This document shows positions 55,835 through 64,000 of a stretch of 64,000 nt of DNA, piece by piece (within the stretch, counting starts at the first letter, position 1; the number at the start of each line of letters is the position of its first letter). The notes beneath the pieces are model-generated. The model worked only from the letters and a program-made list of their open reading frames with translations, searched no databases and was not told the DNA's origin. The position numbers and the translations under genes were made by a program. The stretch spans positions 1 to 64,000 of the forward strand of contig JAENYO010000009.1 of the NCBI GenBank assembly GCA_016841745.1, given 5' to 3'. The stretch is from Acetomicrobium hydrogeniformans. GTDB lineage: Bacteria > Synergistota > Synergistia > Synergistales > JAFGMB01.

Positions 55835-57574
55835 GTGCCCTCTCTGAGTATAAATATACACACATTTATCATGGCCCTATGTTCAGGAGTAATATTTTGT
55901 TTTTTTACTCAGCGTTTCTGTAAGAAGATTCTTAATAAAGTTCAATATGATTATTTCCGGGATCTCCTACTTGTTGGTAGTTGGTTCATTCTGGTTTCTT
56001 CTTTCGGAACCAGTGTGCTTCGTATTATTGTAGGCTGTTCTGTGATTTCTCTTGCCCTGGGGATGATCCAGCACATAAATCCGGATCGCAACCTTAGGTG
56101 GATGTACATTTCAGTGGGCTTGCTTTTCTCTCTCCTTGGCCCCCGTATTTCTTTTATAGGACTTCCTGGTGGGGAATATCTATTTCTTTCCCCTCTGTTC
56201 TCTATAATTGTAACTGCACTGTGGATAACAATGTTCCCTTTACTGCTTCAGGAGTTGGACAACGTTCCTGGAATGGTCGGCCATCTTCTGGCTATCACTT
56301 TTCTTCTGGTACTCATAGTAACCCTCGTTTCTGGCCAGGACCTTGGTAATGCATTCATGATGTCCTTTTCTGGTCTGGCTCTGCTTGCACTTTTCTGGAG
56401 CCGACATGGGCATCTTTACAGACAACTTGGAAAACCCCTTTCGTCATTCTGGGGTGTTATTGTTGCGGGCACATCCGTTTTGGGGGTCAGCAAGGGTATA
56501 ACCCTGAGTACTCTGATTGTAATTCCCATCGGGCTTTTTGCCATACCTATTATGGAAACTTCGCTACACTTTGCCAGCCTTGCCCTTTCAGAAAAACCAA
56601 AAGGAGCAATGCTTCTCTATCGAGAGCTTGTAAAAAGAGGTCTTGATCATCCTACTGCCGTACATCTGATAACCCTTATCTGTGCCACTATTGGCTCAAT
56701 TGTCACGGTCTTTCAACTTACAAGTCCGGGAAACGCCATATTATTTTCATTTATAGTTTTTACTTTTTCTTTTGTTTTCTCTCTTCCTGTTCTCAATGCC
56801 ATGTTAGCGAAGGAACATACCTGCAGAAAACCATATTTATGGGGTATCCCTGTAGATAACGTATCCATGAATTATGCAGTATCCAGATTTATTACCAGTG
56901 CGAGGAATGGAACCAGACCTTTCATTGTCGTAACTGTTAATGCATTATCTGCATTTCTTGGAAGGACTCATGAAAAATATCGCGCAATTACAAATCAGGC
57001 TGATCTCTCTTTACCAGATGGGGCAGGTATTCTCTGGGCTATGAAATGTCTTGGAACTCCAGTCCAGGAAAGAGTCACTGGAATAGACTTTCTAGAACAG
57101 GTCTGCAGATCTGCCGCTTCTGAAGACTTTTCAGTTTTCCTTTTGGGCAGCACCGATTCTATCGTAGCGGAAGCAGCCCGATCACTTCAGGCAAAATATC
57201 CCGGACTGACCATATCGGGCTACAGAAACGGATATTTCACAGAAAAGGATACTCCATCTGTAATTGAATCCATTAGGGCATCCGGAGCCAGGATCCTCTT
57301 TGCTGGAATGGGAGTGCCTCTACAGGAAGAATGGATCGCTGAAAATATTTTTAAGATCGGTAATGTTTGTGCTGTCGGGGTTGGGGGAGCTTTTGATGTG
57401 ATTTCCGGTAATATCCGTCGAGCACCTGAGATTTATCAGAAACTCAATCTTGAATGGCTTTACCGACTTCTCCAGGAACCATGGAGACTCAGGAGAGATT
57501 TGAACCTTTTCTTTTTTCTGCTTCAAGTTATCTTCACCAAAATTAATCTATTATTTCAAAAGAAGGTTCGATAA
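55835..57574 (+). CDS. Membrane protein with degenerate MraY/WecA-like domain fused to TagA/CpsF glycosyltransferase
   Basis: A 579-residue two-part protein. Residues 1-330 form about ten membrane helices in the layout of polyprenyl-phosphate sugar-1-phosphate transferases, but the DDxxD, NxxDGxDG and HLHHRL catalytic motifs are not found at the matching places (QHINPD, LDNVPGM and LLYREL stand there). Residues 335-570 are a GT26 (WecG/TagA/CpsF) domain with the residues expected for activity: Thr367, Asp395 in PDGAGILWA and Gln497 in GVPLQEEW, then GGAFDVISGNIRRAP. It probably adds a sugar to a lipid-linked intermediate. GTG 55835 follows AAAGGAGGA. Confidence 0.75.
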   Translation: MPSLSINIHTFIMALCSGVIFCFFTQRFCKKILNKVQYDYFRDLLLVGSWFILVSSFGTSVLRIIVGCSVISLALGMIQHINPDRNLRWMYISVGLLFSLLGPRISFIGLPGGEYLFLSPLFSIIVTALWITMFPLLLQELDNVPGMVGHLLAITFLLVLIVTLVSGQDLGNAFMMSFSGLALLALFWSRHGHLYRQLGKPLSSFWGVIVAGTSVLGVSKGITLSTLIVIPIGLFAIPIMETSLHFASLALSEKPKGAMLLYRELVKRGLDHPTAVHLITLICATIGSIVTVFQLTSPGNAILFSFIVFTFSFVFSLPVLNAMLAKEHTCRKPYLWGIPVDNVSMNYAVSRFITSARNGTRPFIVVTVNALSAFLGRTHEKYRAITNQADLSLPDGAGILWAMKCLGTPVQERVTGIDFLEQVCRSAASEDFSVFLLGSTDSIVAEAARSLQAKYPGLTISGYRNGYFTEKDTPSVIESIRASGARILFAGMGVPLQEEWIAENIFKIGNVCAVGVGGAFDVISGNIRRAPEIYQKLNLEWLYRLLQEPWRLRRDLNLFFFLLQVIFTKINLLFQKKVR

Positions 57575-57576
57575 AA

Positions 57577-58044
57577 GTGAATACGAAGGCGCAAACTCTT
57601 ATGCAGCGAGATCTGACCGCAGTCATGGAGGACGATCTGATCCATGACGCAGTACACATTCTTTACAGTCACAATCTATCTGGAATCCCTGTTATTCGCG
57701 AAGACTGGGTCTTGAAGGGATACCTTTCTGAATCTGATGTTCTTAAGGCAGCCCTTCCAACTTACCTTGAAATTATTGCTCAGAGCTCCTTTCTGAACGA
57801 TGAGGAATACAGCCTGTTGAATCGGTTCAAAACACTGGGAAATGCACGAGTGACCGAGTTTATGAATACGAAACCCATTTATGTTGAACCAGCAACCAGC
57901 CTGATGATAGTAGCAGACCTCATGTTACGCAAAAAGGTCAAGAGACTTCCTGTTGTAGAGAATGGGAAACTTGTAGGCATAATTGACAGGGGTGCTTTCT
58001 GTGAATTCCTGATGGAGGCAGATACCCTGAATGAAAAAGAATGA
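57577..58044 (+). CDS. CBS-domain pair protein
   Basis: A 155-residue protein made almost wholly of two CBS motifs (about 5-60 and 85-150): MQRDLTAVMEDDLIHDAVHIL and LVGIIDRG mark the repeats. Such Bateman modules bind adenine nucleotides and act as energy sensors. The gene starts at GTG 57577 two bases after the glycosyltransferase stop and overlaps the next gene by 14 bases, so it belongs to the V/A-ATPase transcript. A role in sensing ATP for that operon is inferred from position. Confidence 0.8.
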   Translation: MNTKAQTLMQRDLTAVMEDDLIHDAVHILYSHNLSGIPVIREDWVLKGYLSESDVLKAALPTYLEIIAQSSFLNDEEYSLLNRFKTLGNARVTEFMNTKPIYVEPATSLMIVADLMLRKKVKRLPVVENGKLVGIIDRGAFCEFLMEADTLNEKE

Positions 58045-58381
58045 AAACTCTCTGGCTTCATCTGGAAACAATTGGGATATACAGGAAGAACTTGATGATT
58101 TCCGCCAGGAACTGGAAAAAGAGTTCGAGGTTCAAAAGGAAGTACTTCTTCAGGAACTTCATAAAGCTACTCAGCATCTGGATGATCTTTCACTCAAAAC
58201 GATAGAAAAAACATATGATGAATGGAATGAGTATGAGAAACGATTAGAATCAACCCAACTGAATCAGGCAGATCAGATCGAGGCATTCAGATCGTCTCTC
58301 GCTTTAGATAAAGAAAATCAGCCAGATCTGGAGAACCTTGCCGACTGGGTTTTTGATGCTGTAACAAAATTGGAAAAATAA
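58031..58381 (+). CDS. Coiled-coil protein, probable V/A-ATPase peripheral stalk subunit G/H
   Basis: A 116-residue, acidic protein that is mostly one long amphipathic helix (about 15-90) with heptad patterns (ELDDFRQELEKEF onward). It lies just upstream of subunit I in the operon, the usual place of NtpF/AhaH, which pairs with subunit E as the peripheral stalk. The assignment rests on helix content and position, not on a signature motif. Confidence 0.6.
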   Translation: MKKNENSLASSGNNWDIQEELDDFRQELEKEFEVQKEVLLQELHKATQHLDDLSLKTIEKTYDEWNEYEKRLESTQLNQADQIEAFRSSLALDKENQPDLENLADWVFDAVTKLEK

Positions 58382-58394
58382 CGGAGTTGGTTAT

Positions 58395-60305
58395 TTGATA
58401 AAGGAAATGATACGCCTGGCTGTCTGGGGTCTTGTAAATGAAAGATCCGAGGTTATAAACTGTCTTCATGAGCTTGGCGTTTTACACATGGAGAGCCCAC
58501 ATTCAAATGTGTTATCCAATGAACAGATAGATAGCTTGCGCCTGTTGAGGAGCAAGCTTCTTGGTATGTTGGAAGCCCTTGAGTGGGATGACTGGAACAG
58601 ATTAAGCGAAGATCCTGTCCAAAAGGCTCGAATAAGCTTTACCCTTCCACTGGATGATATCATTCATGAGGTGGATAAAAGCCTTGACATGTTTCAGATA
58701 CGGATAAGCAGGATGAGGGAAGAAAACAAGTCCCTGAAAGAACTTCACTTGAAGTTACACCAGACACATGATGTAATCCATCATTTTGAATCATTCCTGA
58801 GTGAAGAAGAATCTAAGGGTATGGTTACATCTCTCTGGTGGATAAATAAACGTACACTTTCCAGATCTTTATCCAATCTTAGAAAGGAAATACGCAGACT
58901 TACACCGGTTAAAGACAGAGAATATCTTTTATATCACAGTTTCCAGGTCAGGGAGAATGAGATCCTCCTTTCTCTTAGTGTTCACCCTGATGTGGTCGAA
59001 GCAATATACACGGTTATGTCAAGTCTTGGGGGGATAAAATGGCACCCTCCGGCAGATTATGAAAGGGATACTGCTCTTTATTCTGTTGAAGCTGTTGAGG
59101 AAGGTCTGATCTGGATACCCAAAAGACTTGAAGAGATAAGTTCGGAACTTGCCCTGGCCCGTGAAGAATGGGGGCCTAAACTTGCAGCATTCTATATTCT
59201 GGCGGATGAAAAACTTGAACAATTGCTGGTAGAAAATTCAACCAGTGAAAAGGGTTCCCTTTTTCTCATTGAAGGGTGGATTCCATCGGACAGTGTTGAT
59301 ATTACAACGAGAACCCTTACTGACGCTTTTGCAGACAGGGTAATCTATCGATGGAGGTATCCTTCATCAGATGAATGGCATGCAGTACCTACCTCTCTAT
59401 ATAATATCCCGGCTTTCAGACCCTTTGAGATATTTCTGAAACTATTACAGGCCCCATCCTACAAGACCATTGACCCTACGGCATTCATTGCCATATTTTT
59501 CCCACTGTTTTCCGGATGTATGGTTGGAGATATCGGATATGGTGTTCTGATACTCATGCTAGGACTATGGTTAAAGAAAAAGAGTGCACAGCAGTTGCTA
59601 TCAGATCTGGGACACGTTCTCCTGGCTGTTGGAGTCTGGAGTAGTATCTGGGGTCTTGCCTTCGGTGAATTCTTTGGTGATCTAGGTCTAAGACTATTCC
59701 ACATGGAACCAATATGGTTGGAGCGGTCTCATGCTGTAATGCCGGTAATGATATTTACCATATCCCTTGGAGCTGCCCATGTTCTTCTTGGTTTACTCCT
59801 TGGTATCTACCACGGAATCAGACGAAAAAAACATCATATCTGGATGGAAAAAACCGGGAACTTTATAATTATACTTGCTCTCTTTGGTTTGCTTGTGATC
59901 TTGAAGGGATGGCTACCTGAAAGTTTCTTTACACTAGCCATATCTGTCCTGATAATTGGATTTCTTATTCTGATGATCGGAGGTGGAATGGGGGGGCTTA
60001 TTGAAGCTATGGGATCCATCGGCAATATCCTGAGTTATGTTCGTATAGCCGCAATTGGCCTTTCTTCAGCGATCCTGGCTGTTGTAGCTTCAAAGTTTGT
60101 AGATGTTTTTGGATTATCTGTCCTTGGGGTTTTCATGGCCCTGGCTATTCACATACTGAATTTTATTCTTGCTTTGGGAGGTTCTGGCCTTCATTCTGCA
60201 AGATTACACTACGTGGAATTTATGGGCAAGTTTTATTCCGGAGCTGGAAAATACTATAAACCATTTTCTAAAAGGAGGGAAATTCGTTGGAAAAGGCGAT
60301 CATAG
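58395..60305 (+). CDS. ntpI: V/A-type ATP synthase subunit I
   Basis: Large membrane subunit (a-subunit counterpart) that carries ions past the c-ring. The 636 residues have an N-terminal cytoplasmic arm (1-330) and about eight membrane helices in the C-terminal half, including FFPLFSGCMVGDIGYGVL and GNILSYVRIAAIGLSSAIL with the essential Arg. The start is TTG 58395, behind GGAG; ATG 58407 is an alternative. It overlaps the K gene by 19 bases. Confidence 0.92.
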   Translation: MIKEMIRLAVWGLVNERSEVINCLHELGVLHMESPHSNVLSNEQIDSLRLLRSKLLGMLEALEWDDWNRLSEDPVQKARISFTLPLDDIIHEVDKSLDMFQIRISRMREENKSLKELHLKLHQTHDVIHHFESFLSEEESKGMVTSLWWINKRTLSRSLSNLRKEIRRLTPVKDREYLLYHSFQVRENEILLSLSVHPDVVEAIYTVMSSLGGIKWHPPADYERDTALYSVEAVEEGLIWIPKRLEEISSELALAREEWGPKLAAFYILADEKLEQLLVENSTSEKGSLFLIEGWIPSDSVDITTRTLTDAFADRVIYRWRYPSSDEWHAVPTSLYNIPAFRPFEIFLKLLQAPSYKTIDPTAFIAIFFPLFSGCMVGDIGYGVLILMLGLWLKKKSAQQLLSDLGHVLLAVGVWSSIWGLAFGEFFGDLGLRLFHMEPIWLERSHAVMPVMIFTISLGAAHVLLGLLLGIYHGIRRKKHHIWMEKTGNFIIILALFGLLVILKGWLPESFFTLAISVLIIGFLILMIGGGMGGLIEAMGSIGNILSYVRIAAIGLSSAILAVVASKFVDVFGLSVLGVFMALAIHILNFILALGGSGLHSARLHYVEFMGKFYSGAGKYYKPFSKRREIRWKRRS

Positions 60306-60505
60306 CTTTAGCTGCGGCATTGGCCGTTGGAATCCCCGCTTTCGCTACAGCATATGCACAAGCTAAAATAGGAAGTGCTGGTGCTGGTACAGTTGCAGAA
60401 AAACCTGAAACTGCAGGCATTATCATAATTCTTGAAGCCATACCGGAAACAATGGTTATTCTCGGTTTTGTTGTTGCCATAATGCTGATTCTCCAGTTTG
60501 CATAA
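60287..60505 (+). CDS. ntpK: V/A-type ATP synthase subunit K (c-ring)
   Basis: Proteolipid of the rotor ring. At 72 residues it is a single two-helix hairpin, as in archaeal A-type rings, not the doubled 16-kDa form of Enterococcus. Helix 2 carries the ion-binding Glu in IPETMVILGFVV, with a Thr next to it, and helix 1 has a Gln in AYAQAKIG; Gln/Glu/Thr together are the pattern of sodium-binding rings. The start is TTG 60287, behind AAAGGAGGG inside the I gene. Confidence 0.92.
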   Translation: MEKAIIALAAALAVGIPAFATAYAQAKIGSAGAGTVAEKPETAGIIIILEAIPETMVILGFVVAIMLILQFA

Positions 60506-60534
60506 GATCTGAATAATTGTGGAGGTTATCTTCA

Positions 60535-61176
60535 GTGGTTGAAGAACAACAGGTTGACTTGGAAAACTTTAAACAGGCTATAAAAAATGATCATTTGCAC
60601 AGACTTGCTGAATTGAAATCCAGTATAGATGATCAACTTGCTGATATTGTTATCTCTAAAAGGATAAAGGTTGAAAAACAGGTCGAACAAATAAGAGCAG
60701 AGCATAGATCGCTGTTACAATCCCGTCTTCAGCGACAGGAACTACATGTACAGCAGCAACTTAGAAACTGTCTCATACAGATCCATGCGGAAAGGATAGC
60801 TCTTGTTGAAGCCAAGCTTAAAGAAAAGATCCTCCTTTTAAGAGAGGATACTGTCAAATATGAAAAAGTTTTGAATAACCTTATAATTGAAGGTCTTCAA
60901 GTAATAGGGAAACCTTCAATGATATATTTATTGAAAAAAGATATTTCACTCGTACATGGATCTTCAGAAATATTGGACGTCAGGGAAAACTTTGGTGATA
61001 TCTGGGGTGGTTCCTTCATCGAAGAATCAGGTTCCGGACAGATGGTTATCGATAATACCTTCAGAACTCGATGGTTAAAAATGCTTCCTCTTTTATCTGA
61101 AAGGCTTACGCATGAAATTGATCAAATTATTGGGCCAACTATTAAAGAGTTCTCCAGAAAATTACGGATATCTTAA
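60535..61176 (+). CDS. ntpE: V/A-type ATP synthase subunit E
   Basis: Peripheral stalk subunit. The 213-residue protein is a long N-terminal helix (about 1-110) rich in Gln, Lys and Glu followed by a compact C-terminal domain, the layout of subunit E. I choose GTG 60535, nine bases from GGAGG; the earlier ATG-less frame start at 60517 lies before that site. It overlaps the C gene by 65 bases. Confidence 0.82.
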   Translation: MVEEQQVDLENFKQAIKNDHLHRLAELKSSIDDQLADIVISKRIKVEKQVEQIRAEHRSLLQSRLQRQELHVQQQLRNCLIQIHAERIALVEAKLKEKILLLREDTVKYEKVLNNLIIEGLQVIGKPSMIYLLKKDISLVHGSSEILDVRENFGDIWGGSFIEESGSGQMVIDNTFRTRWLKMLPLLSERLTHEIDQIIGPTIKEFSRKLRIS

Positions 61177-62179
61177 TGCAACTCTCCGGGCAAGATCTTC
61201 GTCTTTTTTGACAATGAATGATTATGTATCCATATCAAAAGGGAACCTCAGGGATTTTGAACAATTTCTGCTTGATAGCCGCTATGGCATAAGTTACAGG
61301 GAGCAGTTGGCTGTTACACGCCAGGCACTTCTTGGAAGGATTGAAAATGCAATAGCAAATGGAACATGCCTTGAACTTCTTCATATAAAGGAATTGGCCA
61401 AAGGCGAGCCGTTGATCCTCCTGGAAGTCATCTTCGCCCGTGCAGATATTCTGAATTCGAGACTTATCCTTAGAGCCCTATCAACTGGAACCGTTTCAGG
61501 GCCTTCTCCACGGTGGCATTCATACGGATCTCTGAGTGGTTCCTTCTATAACGACCTTTGGGAAGATTCTCCATCTTTAGTTGGGATAATGGAAAGGTGT
61601 CATTCGAAGGGTCATCCATTTGCAGTTGCTCTTGCGGACTCATTGCTTGATCTTCAAAATGGATTCGACCTACGGAAAGCTGAGCGTACAATGCTTCTGG
61701 GAATGCTTGATCAGTTATGGAAAACCCTTAGCCATCTTTCAACTTCCAATTCACAGCTTGTGAGGAATCTTTTAGGCATGACCATTGATACATGGAACAT
61801 TGGGATCTGGCTCAGACAGAGAACAGGTTACCCGGTTTCGGACAGAACTGATCAGCTGTTTATAGAGAAGGGGTTATCGTTTAATCCAGATAGGCTCTCA
61901 CGATCAAAAGCCATGGCTGACCTCGTACATGGTACCCTTTGGCGAACCGCTTTAAGAGGAATAGAAGGGCAAACCCCACAGGATTTCCAGAGAGCTCTCA
62001 ATATTTATATGTGGAAATGGCAGATGAAGCTTTTCAGATCAAACCCCCTTGGAATAGAAGTAGCTATGGGTTATATGGCCAGACAACTAGTAGAATGGGA
62101 AAATCTGAATCTTTTATCTGTAGGATTGGCCATGAATTTACCTCCGAAAGAGCTTATAGCAAGACTTATTCCAGTATAA
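61112..62179 (+). CDS. ntpC: V/A-type ATP synthase subunit C
   Basis: All-helical funnel that links the central stalk to the c-ring (vacuolar d subunit counterpart). The 355 residues begin with a region around YGYLNATLRARSSSFL that matches the usual N-terminus, and include LGMTIDTWNI and LWRTALRG-type helices. The start at ATG 61112, behind GAAAGG, gives about 18 residues more than typical and a long overlap with the E gene; the exact start is uncertain. Confidence 0.85.
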   Translation: MKLIKLLGQLLKSSPENYGYLNATLRARSSSFLTMNDYVSISKGNLRDFEQFLLDSRYGISYREQLAVTRQALLGRIENAIANGTCLELLHIKELAKGEPLILLEVIFARADILNSRLILRALSTGTVSGPSPRWHSYGSLSGSFYNDLWEDSPSLVGIMERCHSKGHPFAVALADSLLDLQNGFDLRKAERTMLLGMLDQLWKTLSHLSTSNSQLVRNLLGMTIDTWNIGIWLRQRTGYPVSDRTDQLFIEKGLSFNPDRLSRSKAMADLVHGTLWRTALRGIEGQTPQDFQRALNIYMWKWQMKLFRSNPLGIEVAMGYMARQLVEWENLNLLSVGLAMNLPPKELIARLIPV

Positions 62180-62202
62180 TTTCAGGTAATGGGTGATTTT
62201 AT

Positions 62203-62469
62203 ATGACTAGTTCAGCAAAAAGAGCTTTGGTTTTAGGGCGTCAGATGTTTGTAGATCTTTGGGCCCTGGAGGGTTTTGAAAAGATTATCTGCGAAGATCC
62301 AGCTGTCTTTTCAACGCTTATGAAAGATATTCTGAATGATGAGACAGGGTTTGTCATTGTAGAAGAAAGCTGGCTCAACGACTTGCCAGATCTGATCAGG
62401 CAAAAACTGGAAAGATTTCAGGATCCGGTAATAATACCATTTCCATCCATAACAAATGACCTGATATGA
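62203..62469 (+). CDS. ntpF: V/A-type ATP synthase subunit F
   Basis: Central stalk subunit, 88 residues, with a Rossmann-like fold. FVIVEESWLNDLPDLIRQKLE and VIIPFPS near the C-terminus match the family. Its N-terminal part is unusually divergent from the common GD-x-D-x-VxGFRLAGV pattern, so the call leans on size, the C-terminal motif and position between C and A. Confidence 0.82.
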   Translation: MTSSAKRALVLGRQMFVDLWALEGFEKIICEDPAVFSTLMKDILNDETGFVIVEESWLNDLPDLIRQKLERFQDPVIIPFPSITNDLI

Positions 62470-62478
62470 GGTGTAAGG

Positions 62479-64000
62479 ATGTCTAACCTAGGTGAAATAA
62501 CCGGAATTTCGGGACCCGTCGTAAAAGCAAAGAGTGATCTGGCCATACGGATGTTTGAAGTAGCACATGTTGGTCGTGATGAGTTGCTCGGGGAAGTGAT
62601 CCGTATTCTGGGCAATAATATTTTCATACAGGTTTATGAAGACACTTCCGGATTATGTACAGGAGAACCTGTATACTTTACAGGCAGTCTTCTCCAACTG
62701 GATCTCGGACCGGGTCTTCTTGGATCTGTCCTTGATGGGATAGGTCGTCCATTAACAAGACTTGGCGAAGAGGGAATCTTTCTCAAGAAGGGATCTCATG
62801 CCAGTCCCCTTGATCCTGATCGAAAATGGCAATTCTTTCCATCAGTTGAAGTCGGATCTTTGGTAGGGCCTGGATCCATTATCGGGAATATGCCTGAAAC
62901 TTCTTTCCTTAACAATAGAATCATGGTTCCGCCAGATGTTTCAAAGGGAACAATCAGGTCAATCGCCTCACCTGGAGAATACACTGTATCAGATGAACTG
63001 TGCGTTCTGGATAACGGTTATGTAATCAAAGCAACTCAAACATGGGAAGTGCGGCAACCCCGACCGGTCATGATGAGACTTCCCTTTGATCAACCACTGA
63101 TTACCGGCCAAAGGGTTCTTGATACGCTGTTTCCTCTTGCTCTTGGAGGAGCAGCAGTTATGCCAGGAGGTTTCGGTACGGGGAAAACAGTTACACAGCA
63201 ATCTCTCGCCAAGTGGTGCAACGCTGACATTATCGTTTATATAGGCTGTGGAGAACGTGGAAACGAAATGACCGAGGTACTGGAGGAATTTCCTGTCCTT
63301 TCAGATCCTTATCATGATGTACCTCTAATGGAAAGAATGATCCTGATTGCAAATACTTCTAATATGCCTGTGGCAGCCCGGGAAGCCAGCATTTATCTTG
63401 GCATGACGATAGCAGAATATTACAGAGATATGGGATATAACGTTGCTATTATGGCAGACTCTACTTCCAGATGGGCTGAAGCTCTGCGTGAAATAGGTGG
63501 CAGGTTAGAAGAAATGCCTGGAGAAGAGGGTTATCCTGCGTATCTGGGAACCAGACTGGCACAGTATTATGAACGGGCAGGTAGAGTAAAGAACATGGGT
63601 GAACCGGTTCGTAACGGTTCTGTTTCAGTCATTAATGCTGTATCTCCAGCTGGAGGAGATTTTTCTGAACCAGTTACACAATCCAGCTTAAGACTATCTG
63701 GAGTTTTCTGGGGACTGGACAAACGATTGGCACAGCAGAGACATTTCCCAGCGATAAACTGGCAACAGAGCTATTCTCTTTTTGAAGACACTCTGGACCA
63801 TTTTTTTTCCTCAAGACTTGGTCCTGAATGGAAGTTCTTGAAATCTTATCTCAAGGATATGCTTGAGCGGGAAAGAATACTGAAAGATCTTGTACAGCTT
63901 GTTGGTAGAGATGGTCTTTCTGAACAAGACAAATGGCTCCTTGAACTAGTGGAGATTCTCAAAGTTGTATATCTACAGCAGAATGCTTTTTCAGATGTGG
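62479..64000 (+). CDS. ntpA: V/A-type ATP synthase catalytic subunit A (partial, runs off the right edge)
   Basis: Catalytic nucleotide-binding subunit. About 507 codons are present and the frame stays open to the end of the window; full length is normally near 590. It starts [18 protein letters not shown] after GTAAGG. The P-loop is GGFGTGKTV (usually GPFGSGKTV), followed by [26 protein letters not shown] and the sequence [10 protein letters not shown]. The non-homologous A-type insert (about 110-190) is present. The B and D subunits probably follow outside the window. Confidence 0.95.
   Translation, partial: MSNLGEITGISGPVVKAKSDLAIRMFEVAHVGRDELLGEVIRILGNNIFIQVYEDTSGLCTGEPVYFTGSLLQLDLGPGLLGSVLDGIGRPLTRLGEEGIFLKKGSHASPLDPDRKWQFFPSVEVGSLVGPGSIIGNMPETSFLNNRIMVPPDVSKGTIRSIASPGEYTVSDELCVLDNGYVIKATQTWEVRQPRPVMMRLPFDQPLITGQRVLDTLFPLALGGAAVMPGGFGTGKTVTQQSLAKWCNADIIVYIGCGERGNEMTEVLEEFPVLSDPYHDVPLMERMILIANTSNMPVAAREASIYLGMTIAEYYRDMGYNVAIMADSTSRWAEALREIGGRLEEMPGEEGYPAYLGTRLAQYYERAGRVKNMGEPVRNGSVSVINAVSPAGGDFSEPVTQSSLRLSGVFWGLDKRLAQQRHFPAINWQQSYSLFEDTLDHFFSSRLGPEWKFLKSYLKDMLERERILKDLVQLVGRDGLSEQDKWLLELVEILKVVYLQQNAFSDV

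Overview
This window reads as core chromosome of an anaerobic, diderm, amino-acid-fermenting bacterium, most probably a member of the Synergistota (Aminobacterium/Thermovirga-like). The evidence is a mixture of traits: a type IV pilus system with an outer-membrane secretin (so two membranes) beside Firmicutes-like genes (CD1247-type protein, Asp23), a V/A-type ATPase operon, a VorB-type 2-oxoacid:ferredoxin oxidoreductase, a BMP-type nucleoside ABC transporter, a selenocysteine tRNA, frequent TTG/GTG starts behind strong Shine-Dalgarno sequences, and moderate GC. The taxonomic call is inference; there is no rRNA here to confirm it. I see no CRISPR array, prophage, insertion sequence or integron.

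Layout. 1-360: intergenic, with a cluster of palindromes and a possible promoter. 0.36-11.4 kb: type IV pilus locus in two blocks, pilB-pilT-pilC-pilA plus two minor pilins, then pilM-pilN-pilO-(pilP-like)-pilQ, closed by a strong terminator. 11.5-15.3 kb: efp, a CD1247-like zinc-ribbon protein, asp23, a small membrane protein, nusB, xseA. 15.4-19 kb: mtnA, ahcY and an MTA/SAH deaminase, a module for recycling S-adenosylmethionine by-products. 19-29.7 kb: alaS, ruvX, mutS, mutL, miaA, ispH and a five-domain S1 protein, tightly packed and ended by a terminator. 29.8-35.2 kb: def, fmt, a P-loop ATPase, the four subunits of a 2-oxoacid:ferredoxin oxidoreductase, and a Nudix hydrolase. 35.3-39.4 kb: a Xer recombinase, purine nucleoside phosphorylase, a CDA-fold deaminase, a DUF6884-like protein, a SUI1/YciH factor, tRNA-Sec, and gpt on the minus strand. 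39.7-44.5 kb: a BMP-type ABC importer. 44.5-49.3 kb: clpB and cysS on the minus strand, flanking queT. 49.4-55.7 kb: uvrC, ribD-ribE-ribBA-ribH, serS. 55.8-64 kb: a two-part membrane glycosyltransferase, a CBS protein and a V/A-ATPase operon that runs off the right edge inside the A subunit.

How the genes work together. PilB and PilT drive extension and retraction of a pilus made by PilC/M/N/O/Q from PilA. The mtnA-ahcY-deaminase set together with the nearby purine nucleoside phosphorylase is consistent with recycling MTA and SAH through inosine-type intermediates. The BMP transporter, phosphorylase and Gpt form a purine uptake and salvage neighbourhood. VorDBAC-type oxidoreductase is what one expects for oxidising branched-chain or other 2-oxo acids in amino-acid fermentation, and the V/A-ATPase would interconvert ATP and an ion gradient.

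No wholly new system stands out. The points most worth a second look are: a MraY/WecA-like membrane domain that seems to have lost its catalytic aspartates but is fused to an intact TagA/CpsF glycosyltransferase; a UvrC about 120 residues short of the usual form; an EF-P with arginine where most have the modified lysine; a tRNA-Sec with its own promoter but no sel genes nearby; and a CtsR-box-like repeat inside the clpB promoter. All assignments come from reading the sequence and from knowledge of the families; no database search was run.
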